NCBI GenBank assembly: GCA_002027195.1
Contig: MWJO01000074.1
Span: 1-43,169 of the forward strand
Length of the DNA: 43,169 nucleotides
From: Streptomyces sp. GKU 895
GTDB taxonomy: Bacteria > Actinomycetota > Actinomycetes > Streptomycetales > Streptomycetaceae
Reading direction: 5' to 3'
Every line of letters starts with the position of its first letter. Position 1 is the stretch's first letter. Positions 1-10,268 of the stretch are shown here, one piece after another. The notes below the pieces were generated by a model, which was not told the DNA's origin, did no database searches, and saw only the letters and a list, made by a program, of their open reading frames with translations. The translations under genes were made by a program, and so were the position numbers.

Positions 1-958
1 GCGTGGACGGGGGGTCCGACGGCGACGGGCTGCTCGGGGTGGAGGGCGTCGTCGGCGTGCTGGGCGTGCTGGGCGTCGACGGCGGGGTGGGCGACGGCGA
101 GGGGCTCGCGGTGTCGTTGTCGTCGCTGCGGTGGCTCGGCAGGCTGCCGGTGCCGTCCGGGATCTCGTGCGTGCCCTTGCGGTAGTACTCCAGCCACGAC
201 AGGACCGTGTGCAGGTAGTCCTGGGAGTTGTTGTAGCTGAGGATCGCGCGGTTCAGGTCGGCCTGCACGGACAGGTCCCAGCCGTTGCGGCACAGGTAGT
301 GGCCGGCGGCGAGGGCCGCGTCGTAGACGTTGTTGGGGTCCTTCTTGCCGTCGCCGTTGCCGTCGCGGCCGGCCCACTCCCAGGTGGAGGGGATGAACTG
401 CATGGGGCCGACGGCCTGGTCGTAGGTGCTGTTGCCGTCGTAGACGCCGTGGTCGGTGTCCGGGATGAGGGCGAAGCCGTTGCCGTCGAGCTGCGGGCCG
501 AGGATCGGGGTGATCGTGGTGCCGTCGGCGGTGACGCGGCCGCCGCGGGCCTGGCCGGACTCGACCTTGCCGATGGCGGCGAGGAGCTGCCAGGGCAGGT
601 TGCAGCCGGGCTTGGACTCCTGGAGTGCCGCCGCGGCCTTCTTGTAGGCGTCGAGGACGGTCGCGGGGATGCCGGCCTCGCCGGTGCCCGTGACGCCGGT
701 GCCGCCGCTGCCCGCGGTCGGGACGGGGCTCGGGCTGTTGAGAGGCGGCAGGTCCATGTAGTACGGCGAACCGCCGGTCGCGCCGTCGTCGTCAGCGGCC
801 AGGTCGGGAGTGGGCTGGGCGTCGGCGGTGGTCGATCTGCCGTTGTCGTCGACCGACACGCCGGGTGCCTGGGACGCGGACAGTGCCGCGACCGCCGCGG
901 CGGCGACGGTGGTGGCCACCGCCCCCTTGCGCAGCCGCCTGCCGAATTGCGCCGACAT
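1..958 (-). CDS. Secreted lytic murein transglycosylase (C-terminus cut by window start)
   Basis: The protein starts at ATG 958 with GGGAGGGG 9-10 bases upstream. It begins with a basic stretch and an Ala-rich hydrophobic segment (about residues 1-30), a likely Sec signal. A low-complexity linker follows, then a transglycosylase-like domain at about residues 100-240 containing LLAAIGKVESG, where the Glu is the expected catalytic acid, and AVGPMQFIPSTWEWAG, typical of MltB/SLT-type enzymes. The last visible part is a Ser/Pro/Thr-rich tail that continues past base 1, so the true end is unknown. The family cleaves the MurNAc-GlcNAc bond of peptidoglycan outside the membrane. It is divergent from the DUF4184 gene. 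I looked in the leader for the c-di-AMP riboswitch found before some Streptomyces wall hydrolases and did not recognise it. Confidence 0.85.
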   Translation of the reverse strand, partial: MSAQFGRRLRKGAVATTVAAAAVAALSASQAPGVSVDDNGRSTTADAQPTPDLAADDDGATGGSPYYMDLPPLNSPSPVPTAGSGGTGVTGTGEAGIPATVLDAYKKAAAALQESKPGCNLPWQLLAAIGKVESGQARGGRVTADGTTITPILGPQLDGNGFALIPDTDHGVYDGNSTYDQAVGPMQFIPSTWEWAGRDGNGDGKKDPNNVYDAALAAGHYLCRNGWDLSVQADLNRAILSYNNSQDYLHTVLSWLEYYRKGTHEIPDGTGSLPSHRSDDNDTASPSPSPTPPSTPSTPSTPTTPSTPSSPSPSDPPST

Positions 959-1071
959 AAAGTGAACCCCTCCCGTGGACGCCGAGCGCCCGTCTCCGTC
1001 CGACGTGCTCGTCATGATGTGACGATCGACCCGCGTCGCGGGTTGCCCTCGTGGAGCTTTTTCCCTGCGTT

Positions 1072-1148
1072 GTTCTGCTGTTCGGTTCTACTGCTCGGTT
1101 CTGCTGTTGGTTCTACTGTTTGGTTCTGTTGTTCGGTGATTCGGTTCG
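1072..1148. repeat. 13-bp imperfect tandem repeat, six units
   Basis: Units of the type GTTCTGCTGTTCG follow head to tail at 1072, 1085, 1098 (12 bp), 1110, 1123 and 1136, the last one degenerate. The plus strand is almost free of A, and the tract is T-rich in a strongly GC-rich genome. It lies in the 318-base divergent gap between the transglycosylase (minus) and DUF4184 (plus) genes, which otherwise shows only the two ribosome-binding sites. Confidence 0.75.
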
Positions 1149-1276
1149 ACCCCGCTCCCCGGCGGGGGGACCCAGGCGACCCTACGGCAACTTCCTTTGC
1201 TCGGGCACCCGTTCGTGCCCGGTTTTCACCGGTTGGCCATACTGGGCCGGTCCGTTCCCTGCCTCGGGAGGCCCTC

Positions 1277-2122
1277 TTGCCGTTCACCCTCAGTCACGCG
1301 GCCGCGGTGTTACCTGCTGTGCGTGCCGACGGAACCGGGCGGGGGCGGCTGGTTCCGGCCGTTCTCGTGGCGGGTTCCTTCGCTCCCGACATGACCTATT
1401 TCGCGGCGAGCGCGTTCTCCGAGGCGATGGAGTTCGGGACCTTCACGCATTCGTTCCCGGGCGTCTTCAGCGTCGACGTGCTGATCGCGTGGGCGCTGGT
1501 GGGGCTCTGGCTGCTCGTGCGGGAGCCCCTGGTGGCGCTGTTGCCGAGGGCGCGGCAGGGGCGGGTGGCGGCACTGCTGCGCTGCGGGACGCCCCGCGCG
1601 CGGGTAGGGCCGGGGCTGCTGGCGCGGTGGTATGTGTCGGCGGCGCTCGGGGCGTTGACGCATGTCGTGTGGGACGCGTTCACGCACCACGACCGGTGGG
1701 GGATGCGGCTGTTCCCGGTGCTGGGCGAGACGATCGCCGGGTCACCGCTGTACTGGTACCTGCAGTACGGCAGTTCGGCGGTGGCCGCGGTGGTGATCGC
1801 CGGGTTCGTCGTGTACGCGGTACGGCGGGCGCCGGTGAGCGAGCCGACGGGCGTGCCCGCGCTCTCGGTGCGCGACCGGTGCTGGGCCGCCGTCGGCATC
1901 GGCGGCTGTGTGCTCGTCGCGGCGGTGCAGCGGGCCTCGCGGTGGTGGGCCTACTGGGGGGCCTCCGCGAAGCCGTGGGAACTGATCCCGACGCTGTGCT
2001 TCGGCGTGGGCGCGGGGCTGGTGGTGGGGGTGCTGGGGTACACCGCGGCGATCAGGGCGTGGCGTCCGGTCCGGACGCCGAAGCCGGCCGAGCGGGAGCC
2101 GAGCCGTCCGGGGCGTCGGTGA
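1277..2122 (+). CDS. DUF4184 family integral membrane protein
   Basis: The likely start is TTG 1277, preceded by GGGAGG at 1265-1270 at good spacing. The reading frame stays open far upstream, but nothing before this point looks like protein. The 281-residue product opens LPFTLSHAAAVLPAVRA, the typical beginning of DUF4184 proteins. It has several hydrophobic segments and conserved His/Asp positions (SFAPDM, FTHSFPG, LTHVVWDAFTHHDRWG) like those of membrane-bound metal-dependent hydrolases. The function is unknown. The C-terminal tail is basic and its coding sequence is partly duplicated just downstream. Confidence 0.75.
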   Translation: MPFTLSHAAAVLPAVRADGTGRGRLVPAVLVAGSFAPDMTYFAASAFSEAMEFGTFTHSFPGVFSVDVLIAWALVGLWLLVREPLVALLPRARQGRVAALLRCGTPRARVGPGLLARWYVSAALGALTHVVWDAFTHHDRWGMRLFPVLGETIAGSPLYWYLQYGSSAVAAVVIAGFVVYAVRRAPVSEPTGVPALSVRDRCWAAVGIGGCVLVAAVQRASRWWAYWGASAKPWELIPTLCFGVGAGLVVGVLGYTAAIRAWRPVRTPKPAEREPSRPGRR

Positions 2123-3139
2123 CGATCCTGTCCGGGACCGGGCCGGCGGAGGGGGCAGTGGCGGTGCTGACGGGGCCGGGCAGTCCGAAGGGTCAGGGCG
2201 GTCTCGACGGAGCCGAGCAGTCCGGGGCGTCGGTGACGGTCTCGACGGGGCCGGGCCGTGGGGCCGTGACCGTCGCCGGCGGTCGCGATGAACACGGTCA
2301 TGGTGCGCATCGGCGGGAGCGCGGGACCGCGCTGAGGCAGCGCCAGGAGCCGCGGGCCTGGTCGGCCACAGGCGCAGGTCCTGCGGCTCAGCCAGTCCTC
2401 CGGGTGAGGCGGTGACGGACGTCTGTGCCGCCCTGCGCAGGTGGTGGCGAGGTCCGTGGGGATGCGGGCGTGCTTGCCGCTGCCGAGAAGGACGGGATGT
2501 GCACGGCTGGGGTGGACGCGGTCGCATCGGTGGTCGCCTGCGCCGGAGCCGTCTGGCGGTGGAGCGTGCGTATACCCATGTCCGCATCCCTACGGGCGGG
2601 GTGGGTGGGGCGTTTCGCGGGGCCACCTGGTGACGGCTTTTCGGGGGGGCGGGTCCGGCAGCGCCGGCGCGCCGCGGTGGCGCGCACCGCGGCGGCGGAG
2701 AAACCGGGGTGGCGCACACTGCCGCGGCGGAGAAACCGGGGTGGCGCGCACCGCCGGAGGCGAAACCGGGTGGCGCCGCGGCGGCGAGAAACCAGGGTGG
2801 CGCACCGCCACGGAGGCGAAACCGGCGTAGCGCACACCGCCACGGAGGCGAAACCGGCGTAGCGCGCACCGCCACAGAGGCGAAACGCGGTGGCTTGCGC
2901 CCAGGCACGGCGGCCCCGCGGCGCGCTTGCGCCCACGCACGGCGGCCGCGAAGGCACGGCCCCGGACACCGTCGCGGCGGAGGGGGTCGAATCCCCGCAA
3001 TCCCTCCGCCGCCGACCACCGGCCCATCAGGCCTCCGCACACCGGGCCACCGGACCCCGGGTCACCGGGCTACCCGGCTACCGAACGCCGCGAGCATCTC
3101 GGTACCCCCCGCCGCAGCCCCCCGCTCCACCGCCGGAGG
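2123..3139. other. Long gene-poor gap downstream of polA
   Basis: About 1 kb between the DUF4184 stop and the polA stop. Several frames are open on both strands, as expected for this base composition, but none gives a protein-like sequence, a ribosome-binding site or a recognisable domain. The gap holds a partial duplicate of the DUF4184 3' end (near 2214-2255), a degenerate 32-bp tandem repeat (2676-2894), a diverged duplication of about 35 bp (2894-2950) and a short inverted repeat CCGGGT/ACCCGG (3057-3077) about 60 bases past the polA stop that could help terminate polA. Confidence 0.6.
2676..2894. repeat. Degenerate ~32-bp tandem repeat, about seven units
   Basis: Units begin GGTGGCGC or CGTAGCGC, continue with a CAC-CGCC core and end GGCGAAACCGG or GGAGAAACCGG. 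Lengths vary from 26 to 33 bp. Units touch directly with no unique spacers, so this is not a CRISPR array. It is followed by two copies of CTTGCGCCC(A)-(C/G)CACGGCGGCC. Confidence 0.7.
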
Positions 3140-5866
3140 CTAGTGCGCCGCCGACTCCCAGTCCGGGCCCACGCCCACCGAGACGTCCAGCGGGGCGCGC
3201 AGCTGGACCGCGCCCGCCATCTCGCGGCGGACGATCTCCTCGACGCGGTCGCGCTCGCCGGGGGCGATCTCCAGGACGATTTCGTCGTGGACCTGGAGCA
3301 GCATGCGGGAGGTCAGCTCCGCCTCGCTCAGGGCCTTGCCGACGTTGAGCATCGCGATCTTGACGATGTCGGCGGCCGTGCCCTGGATCGGCGCGTTGAG
3401 GGCCATCCGCTCGGCGGCCTCGCGGCGCTGGCGGTTGTCGCTGTTGAGGTCGGGGAGGTAGCGGCGGCGGCCGAAGAGGGTCGCCGTGTACCCCGTCGCC
3501 CTCGCCTCGTCGACCACGCGCCGCAGATAGTCCTGGACGCCGCCGAAGCGCTCGAAGTAGGTGTCCATCAGGGCCCGCGCCTCGCCCGCCTCGATGTTCA
3601 GCTGCTGGGAGAGGCCGAAGGCGGACAGGCCGTAGGCGAGGCCGTACGACATGGCCTTGATCTTGCGGCGCATCTCCGCGTCCACGGCGTCGCGCTCGAC
3701 GGCGAAGACCTGCGAGGCGACGGTGGTGTGCAGGTCCTCGCCGGAGGTGAACGCCTCGATGAGGCCCTCGTCCTCCGACAGGTGGGCCATGACGCGCAGT
3801 TCGATCTGGCTGTAGTCGGCCGTCATCAGCGACTCGTAGCCCTCGCCGACCACGAATCCGCGGCGGATGGCCCGGCCCTCGTCCGTGGGCACGGGGATGT
3901 TCTGGAGGTTGGGGTCGGTGGAGGAGAGGCGTCCCGTGGCGGCGACCGTCTGGTTGAACGTGGTGTGGATACGGCCGTCCGCCGCGATGGTCTTGATCAG
4001 GCCCTCGACCGTCACGCGCAGCTTGGCCTGCTCGCGGTGCCGGAGCATGATCACCGGCAGTTCGTTGTCCGTCTGGGTGGCGAGCCAGGCCAGGGCGTCC
4101 GCGTCCGTGGTGTAGCCGGTCTTGGTCTTCTTCGTCTTGGGCAGGCCCAGTTCGCCGAAGAGGACTTCCTGGAGCTGCTTGGGCGAGCCCAGGTTGAACT
4201 CGTGCCCGGCGGCGGCGTGGGCCTCCTTGACGGCCTGCTGGACGGCGCCGGCGAACATCTGCTCCATGGCTTCCAGATGCGCCCGGTCGGCGGCGATGCC
4301 ATGCCGCTCCATGCGGGCCAGCAGCGCGGAGGTGGGCAGCTCCATGTCGCGCAGCAGGTCCGCGGCGCCGACCTCGGTCAGCTTGGCCTCGAAGGCCTCG
4401 CCGAGGTCGAGGATCGCGCGGGCCTGCACCATGAGGGCCTCGGCCTCGGCGCCGTCGTCCGCGCCGAAGGCGAGCTGGCCGTCGGCCGCGGCGGCGGGGA
4501 CGAGCTCGCGGCCGAGGTACTCCAGGGACAGGGCGTCCAGGTCGAAGGAGCGGCGGCCCGGCTTGACGAGGTAGGCGGCGAGCGCGGTGTCCATGGAGAC
4601 GCCGGCGATGCTCCAGCCGTGCTCGGCGAAGACGCGCATCGCGCCCTTGGCGTTGTGGAAGACCTTGGGCCTGGCGGCGTCGGCGAGCCAGCCGGTGAGG
4701 GCCTTCTCGTCGGCCTCGTCGAGCTGGGTGGGGTCGATCCAGGCGGCCGGTCCGCCGGCTGCCGCGAGGGCGATCTCGGCGACCGAGCCGGTGCCGAGGC
4801 CCCAGGTGTCGACCGTGGCGACGCCGAGGGTCTGGGTGCCGTGCTCGGTGAGCCAGGCGGACAGCTCGCCGGTGCCGAGGATCGTGCCGTCGAGTTCCAC
4901 ACCGGCCGTCACGACCGGTGTCGACTCGGCCTCCTCGGCGCCCGGGTCGACGGCCAGGAGGCGCTCGCGCAGCGAGGGGTTACGGATCTCGAGGGTGTCG
5001 AGGATCATCGCGAGCGTCTTGCGGTCGTACGGGGCGCGCTCCAGGTCGGCGACCGTCTTCGGCAGCTCGACGGTGCGGACCATCTCGGTGAGGCGGCGGT
5101 TGAGCTTGACCGCCTCGAGGTGCTCGCGCAGGTTCTGGCCGGCCTTGCCCTTGACCTCCTCGACGCGCTCGACGAGGTCCGCGAACGAACCGAACTGGTT
5201 GATCCACTTCGCGGCGGTCTTCTCGCCGACGCCGGGGATGCCCGGGAGGTTGTCGGACGGGTCGCCGCGCAGGGCCGCGAAGTCGGGGTACTGGGCGGGG
5301 GTCAGGCCGTACTTCTCGAACACCTTCTCCGGGGTGAACCGGGTCAGCTCGGAGACGCCCTTCGTCGGATAGAGCACGGTGGTGTGCTCGCTGACGAGCT
5401 GGAAGGAGTCGCGGTCGCCGGTGACGATCAGCACCTCGAAGCCGGCGGCCTCGGCCTGGGTGGCGAGCGTGGCGATGATGTCGTCGGCCTCGAAGCCGTC
5501 GACGGCGAACCGCGATACGTGCATCGCGTCGAGCAGCTCACCGATCAGCTCGACCTGGCCCTTGAACTCGTCCGGGGTCTTGGAGCGGTTGGCCTTGTAC
5601 TCCGTGAACTCCTCGGAGCGCCAGGTCTTGCGCGACACGTCGAAGGCCACCGCGAAGTGCGTGGGCGCCTCGTCGCGCAGGGTGTTGGCCAGCATCGAGG
5701 CGAAGCCGTAGATCGCGTTCGTCGGCTGGCCCGTCGCGGTCGTGAAGTTCTCCGCGGGCAGCGCGAAGAACGCGCGGTACGCCAATGAGTGCCCGTCCAT
5801 GAGCATCAGGCGCGGGCGGCTGCCGCCGGGGCTGTTGTCGGTCTTCTTCGATGCTGTCTCTGCCAC
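3140..5866 (-). CDS. polA: DNA polymerase I
   Basis: GTG 5866 gives a protein beginning VAETASKKTDNSPGG, matching the start I remember for Streptomyces PolA; the 8 codons upstream in frame are not needed. The product is 908 residues. An N-terminal 5'-3' exonuclease (about 15-300) has LMLMDGHSLAYRAFFAL, FEADDIIATLA and LPGIPGVGEKTA. A middle domain resembles the 3'-5' exonuclease, but its first acidic motif reads VATVDTWG rather than DxE, so proofreading is probably lost, as in other actinobacterial Pol I. The C-terminal polymerase has motif A DYSQIELR (near 682), the O-helix RRKIKAMSYGLAYG (near 731) and motif C QVHDEIV (near 857). Pol I fills repair gaps and removes Okazaki primers. It is divergent from the fdhF-like gene. 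Confidence 0.97.
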   Translation of the reverse strand: MAETASKKTDNSPGGSRPRLMLMDGHSLAYRAFFALPAENFTTATGQPTNAIYGFASMLANTLRDEAPTHFAVAFDVSRKTWRSEEFTEYKANRSKTPDEFKGQVELIGELLDAMHVSRFAVDGFEADDIIATLATQAEAAGFEVLIVTGDRDSFQLVSEHTTVLYPTKGVSELTRFTPEKVFEKYGLTPAQYPDFAALRGDPSDNLPGIPGVGEKTAAKWINQFGSFADLVERVEEVKGKAGQNLREHLEAVKLNRRLTEMVRTVELPKTVADLERAPYDRKTLAMILDTLEIRNPSLRERLLAVDPGAEEAESTPVVTAGVELDGTILGTGELSAWLTEHGTQTLGVATVDTWGLGTGSVAEIALAAAGGPAAWIDPTQLDEADEKALTGWLADAARPKVFHNAKGAMRVFAEHGWSIAGVSMDTALAAYLVKPGRRSFDLDALSLEYLGRELVPAAAADGQLAFGADDGAEAEALMVQARAILDLGEAFEAKLTEVGAADLLRDMELPTSALLARMERHGIAADRAHLEAMEQMFAGAVQQAVKEAHAAAGHEFNLGSPKQLQEVLFGELGLPKTKKTKTGYTTDADALAWLATQTDNELPVIMLRHREQAKLRVTVEGLIKTIAADGRIHTTFNQTVAATGRLSSTDPNLQNIPVPTDEGRAIRRGFVVGEGYESLMTADYSQIELRVMAHLSEDEGLIEAFTSGEDLHTTVASQVFAVERDAVDAEMRRKIKAMSYGLAYGLSAFGLSQQLNIEAGEARALMDTYFERFGGVQDYLRRVVDEARATGYTATLFGRRRYLPDLNSDNRQRREAAERMALNAPIQGTAADIVKIAMLNVGKALSEAELTSRMLLQVHDEIVLEIAPGERDRVEEIVRREMAGAVQLRAPLDVSVGVGPDWESAAH

Positions 5867-5962
5867 GCCCCCGATCCTGCCACGCCCCACTGACAGTCGT
5901 GCCCCGCCGCGGCCAAGCCCCGGCAGGGGCCACCCGACCGCGACCGTTCCCCCTTTCGCAAC

Positions 5963-5974
5963 TATTGCTCAATA
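5963..5974. promoter_or_regulatory. Inverted repeat TATTG-CT-CAATA in the polA / fdhF-like divergent gap
   Basis: Perfect 5-bp arms separated by 2 bases, set in an AT-richer patch flanked by two CGCAAC direct repeats (5957 and 5975). It lies between the polA start (5866) and the fdhF-like start (6083). It shares TTGCTCA with the larger palindrome at 8373-8390. A regulator site is possible; nothing else supports it. Confidence 0.3.
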
Positions 5975-6082
5975 CGCAACGATGGTCTCCGTCCTCCCCA
6001 CGCCCCGGCGACCCTCGCTGTCGGCGGTGCGTGCGAGGATCGGAGACGTAGTTCACATGTGCATGCGAAGGAGAGCGCCGCG

Positions 6083-8372
<2,290 letters not shown>

Positions 8373-8377
<5 letters not shown>

Positions 8378-8390
8378 GCGTTTGCTCAGT
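8373..8390. promoter_or_regulatory. Perfect palindrome ACTGAGC-GTTT-GCTCAGT upstream of the thioesterase gene
   Basis: Two perfect 7-bp arms around GTTT, overlapping the stop codon of the fdhF-like gene and ending 46 bases before the thioesterase ATG. The shape fits a TetR-type operator. It could also form a small RNA hairpin between the two genes. No regulator gene is adjacent. Confidence 0.4.
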
Positions 8391-8436
8391 GGAGTGACAC
8401 CGACGTGAGCGATCCCGACGAACGGAGCCGGGCCCC

Positions 8437-8925
8437 ATGGGCGAGCAGCAGCACGTGAAGTTCCCGCAAGAGGTCATCGACGAGTACGCCGCGCTCGGCG
8501 TGGACCTCCCGGCCCTGTTCTCCGCCGGACACCTCGGCACCCGTATGGGCGTCCAGATCGTCGAGGCCTCGGCGGAGAAGGTCGTCGGGACCATGCCCGT
8601 GGAGGGCAACACCCAGCCGTACGGACTGCTGCACGGCGGCGCGTCCGCCGTCCTCGCCGAGACCCTCGGCTCGGTCGGCTCGATGCTGCACGGCGGCAGC
8701 TCGAAGATCGCCGTGGGAGTGGACCTGAACTGCACCCACCACCGGGGCGCCCGCTCGGGCCTGGTGACGGGCGTGGCCACGCCCGTGCACCGGGGGCGCT
8801 CGACAGCGACGTACGAGATCGTGATCAGCGACGAGGAGGGGCGGCGGGTTTGCACCGCGCGGCTGACCTGTCTGCTGCGGGACGTGAACCCGGGCGACGG
8901 CGCCCACGTCGGGGCCCGCGCCTGA
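8437..8925 (+). CDS. PaaI-type hotdog-fold thioesterase
   Basis: ATG 8437 follows an ACGGAG-type site. The 162-residue product is the usual size for a single hotdog domain. It carries the family signature NTQPYGLLHGGASAVLAETL, with the HGG loop and the Glu/Asp-type helix, then VGVDLNCTHHRGAR and a C-terminal strand pattern typical of uncharacterised-domain-1 (PaaI/YbgC-like) acyl-CoA thioesterases. It would hydrolyse aryl- or acyl-CoA thioesters in the cytoplasm; the substrate cannot be told. It sits 59 bases after the fdhF-like gene, so co-transcription is possible, although the palindrome between them suggests separate control. Confidence 0.85.
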   Translation: MGEQQHVKFPQEVIDEYAALGVDLPALFSAGHLGTRMGVQIVEASAEKVVGTMPVEGNTQPYGLLHGGASAVLAETLGSVGSMLHGGSSKIAVGVDLNCTHHRGARSGLVTGVATPVHRGRSTATYEIVISDEEGRRVCTARLTCLLRDVNPGDGAHVGARA

Positions 8926-8940
8926 CGGTGAAGACCTCTG

Positions 8941-8974
8941 GCCCCGACCGTGCCGCAAGGCCTAGCGTCGGGGC
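8941..8974 (+). promoter_or_regulatory. Possible promoter -10 and inverted repeat abutting the lipoprotein start
   Basis: TAGCGT at 8963-8968 matches a streptomycete -10 element, and the ATG at 8975 would then lie at about +1, giving a leaderless message. No Shine-Dalgarno sequence at normal spacing is seen. No convincing -35 is present. Perfect 8-bp arms GCCCCGAC (8941-8948) and GTCGGGGC (8967-8974) flank the -10 and end exactly at the ATG. Confidence 0.3.
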
Positions 8975-9377
8975 ATGCGAACGGGAGGAGCCCCGGTGCT
9001 CGGGGCCGGGGTCGGGTTCTTGGCGGTCCTGCTGACCCTCGGCGGATGCGGAGGATCCGGCTCCGCCGCCGCCCCGCGGGCCGGGACGACCACCACGACG
9101 GCGGCCACGGCCGCCCCACACCCCCGAAGACCTCTGCACCCGCCTCGTCGCCCACTGGTCCCGCGAGGTGCTGGACCAGAACACCTACGGCGACTACCAG
9201 TCGATGGGCCTGTCCAACGGCCAGTACGACATCCTCATCAAGGTCGTCGACGCCGCCCGCGCCGAGAAGAAGAAGCAAGGCGCCGCGGCCGCCGACCAGT
9301 TGATCGACCGTCAGGCCCGCAGCGGCTGCGTGCGGTGGTACCGCGACGGCGGCCCCGGCAAGGGGCCCTGGCAGTGA
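8975..9377 (+). CDS. Small predicted lipoprotein, frameshifted
   Basis: ATG 8975 opens a Gly/Leu-rich signal ending LLTLGGCGGSGS, where the Cys fits a lipobox. After a Thr/Ala linker the frame changes near 9113-9121 (one extra base in the ACACCCCC region). The continuing frame reads PEDLCTRLVAHWSREVLDQN and then DYQSMGLSNGQYDILIKVVD, ending RWYRDGGPGKGPWQ. This second part looks like a genuine conserved segment, so I join the two frames (about 134 residues). The function is unknown. The stop overlaps the next start in GTGA, which supports coupling to the downstream gene. Confidence 0.6.
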
Positions 9378-9982
9378 GTGGCGTGGGGCCGGTCGAACCG
9401 GGCGAGGGCACGCACCCCTGGGACGTCCTGGACGCCACCGCCCCGCCCCGGCCTCGCGGCCGCCTCGGCGAGTGGTACGACCGGCACCGGCGCGCCACCC
9501 TCGCCACCGCGACCGCCACGGCCCTCCTCGCGGGCGGCGCCTGCCTCTACGCGACCCGGCCGCAGCCGCCGGCGCCTCCCGCCCCGCCGTACCCGTCTCA
9601 AGTGACGGACCTGCACTACCTCAGCGGCGAGACGACCCCCACGGACGCGGGGCCGCACAGCTTCAGCTTCGGGGTGGAGCTGAGCGTGCTCGCCGGGCCG
9701 CCGGTCACCGTGACCCGCGTGTCGCAGCCGTTCGCGGGCATGTCGGTGACTTCCACACCCGAGGTCCCCTTCAGGACGAGGGCGGGGGCGAGCCGCAAGG
9801 TCGTCATCACGATGCATGTGTCGCAATGCAGGAAAGTGCCATGGAACGCCGGGCTCCCTTTCCTTGACGTAACTCTACGTAATACGCGCGCAATAGAAGT
9901 TCACAGTTTCATCCTCGGACAGCGATACGCCCAACACCTGTCAGAGGCCCTACAAGTAGCCTGCAGCAACGGTTCCGGGTAA
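9374..9982 (+). CDS. Hypothetical single-pass membrane protein
   Basis: GTG 9374 overlaps the preceding stop (GTGA), implying translational coupling. The 202-residue product has a hydrophilic N-terminus, then RHRRATLATATATALLAGGAC, a membrane segment near residues 38-60. A Pro-rich stretch follows, then a predicted extracellular beta-rich domain (LHYLSGETTPT, SFSFGVELSVLAGPPVTVTRV) with two Cys. It is not a family I can name. The 3' end of the gene (about 9860-9982) is richer in A and T than its surroundings. Confidence 0.6.
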   Translation: MSGVGPVEPGEGTHPWDVLDATAPPRPRGRLGEWYDRHRRATLATATATALLAGGACLYATRPQPPAPPAPPYPSQVTDLHYLSGETTPTDAGPHSFSFGVELSVLAGPPVTVTRVSQPFAGMSVTSTPEVPFRTRAGASRKVVITMHVSQCRKVPWNAGLPFLDVTLRNTRAIEVHSFILGQRYAQHLSEALQVACSNGSG

Positions 9983-10166
9983 TTACCAAAACCCCTGAGA
10001 CACCTGAACACCCCCGGTCACGTCCTGCGGGTTCTCAAAATGCGGACAGGGCGAATCGGCCTGAATTCCGCTGTTCCACCCACTCAGTACCGCTCTGCAT
10101 TACGACGTGTCATAACAAGAGCGTCACAGCCTCTGTCAGACCCTCCTCCACCTCCCTGCACACGCT

Positions 10167-10172
10167 TAGAGT
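10167..10172 (+). promoter_or_regulatory. Possible -10 element for livK
   Basis: TAGAGT lies 96 bases before the livK start in the 286-base gap 9983-10268, which holds no gene. No good -35 hexamer is seen at 16-18 bases, so this is only a weak candidate. Confidence 0.2.
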
Positions 10173-10268
10173 CACGCCCAGTCACCGCGCCATGGATTCA
10201 CACAACAGACCAGCGCAGAGACTCGGCCGCTTCCAGGGGGAAGCGCCGCGCCAGTGAAAGGACGAATC

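Noticed and set aside
131..1276. Upstream extension of the DUF4184 frame
   Set aside because: It runs antisense to the transglycosylase and through the 13-bp repeat; the TTG at 1277 has a good ribosome-binding site and matches the family start.
959..1276. c-di-AMP riboswitch before the transglycosylase
   Set aside because: Some GGGGGACCC-like runs are present, but the conserved core elements of the ydaO class could not be found in order on the correct strand.
2412..2633. Short plus-strand open frame after the DUF4184 gene
   Set aside because: No ribosome-binding site and no protein-like pattern; several overlapping frames are equally open.
2676..2894. CRISPR array
   Set aside because: Repeat units touch and diverge gradually; there are no unique spacers and no cas genes.
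2927..5788. A 953-codon open frame on the plus strand opposite polA
   Set aside because: It is antisense to a clear polA gene; its Val/Leu/Arg/Gly-rich product has no domain and arises from GC-rich third positions.
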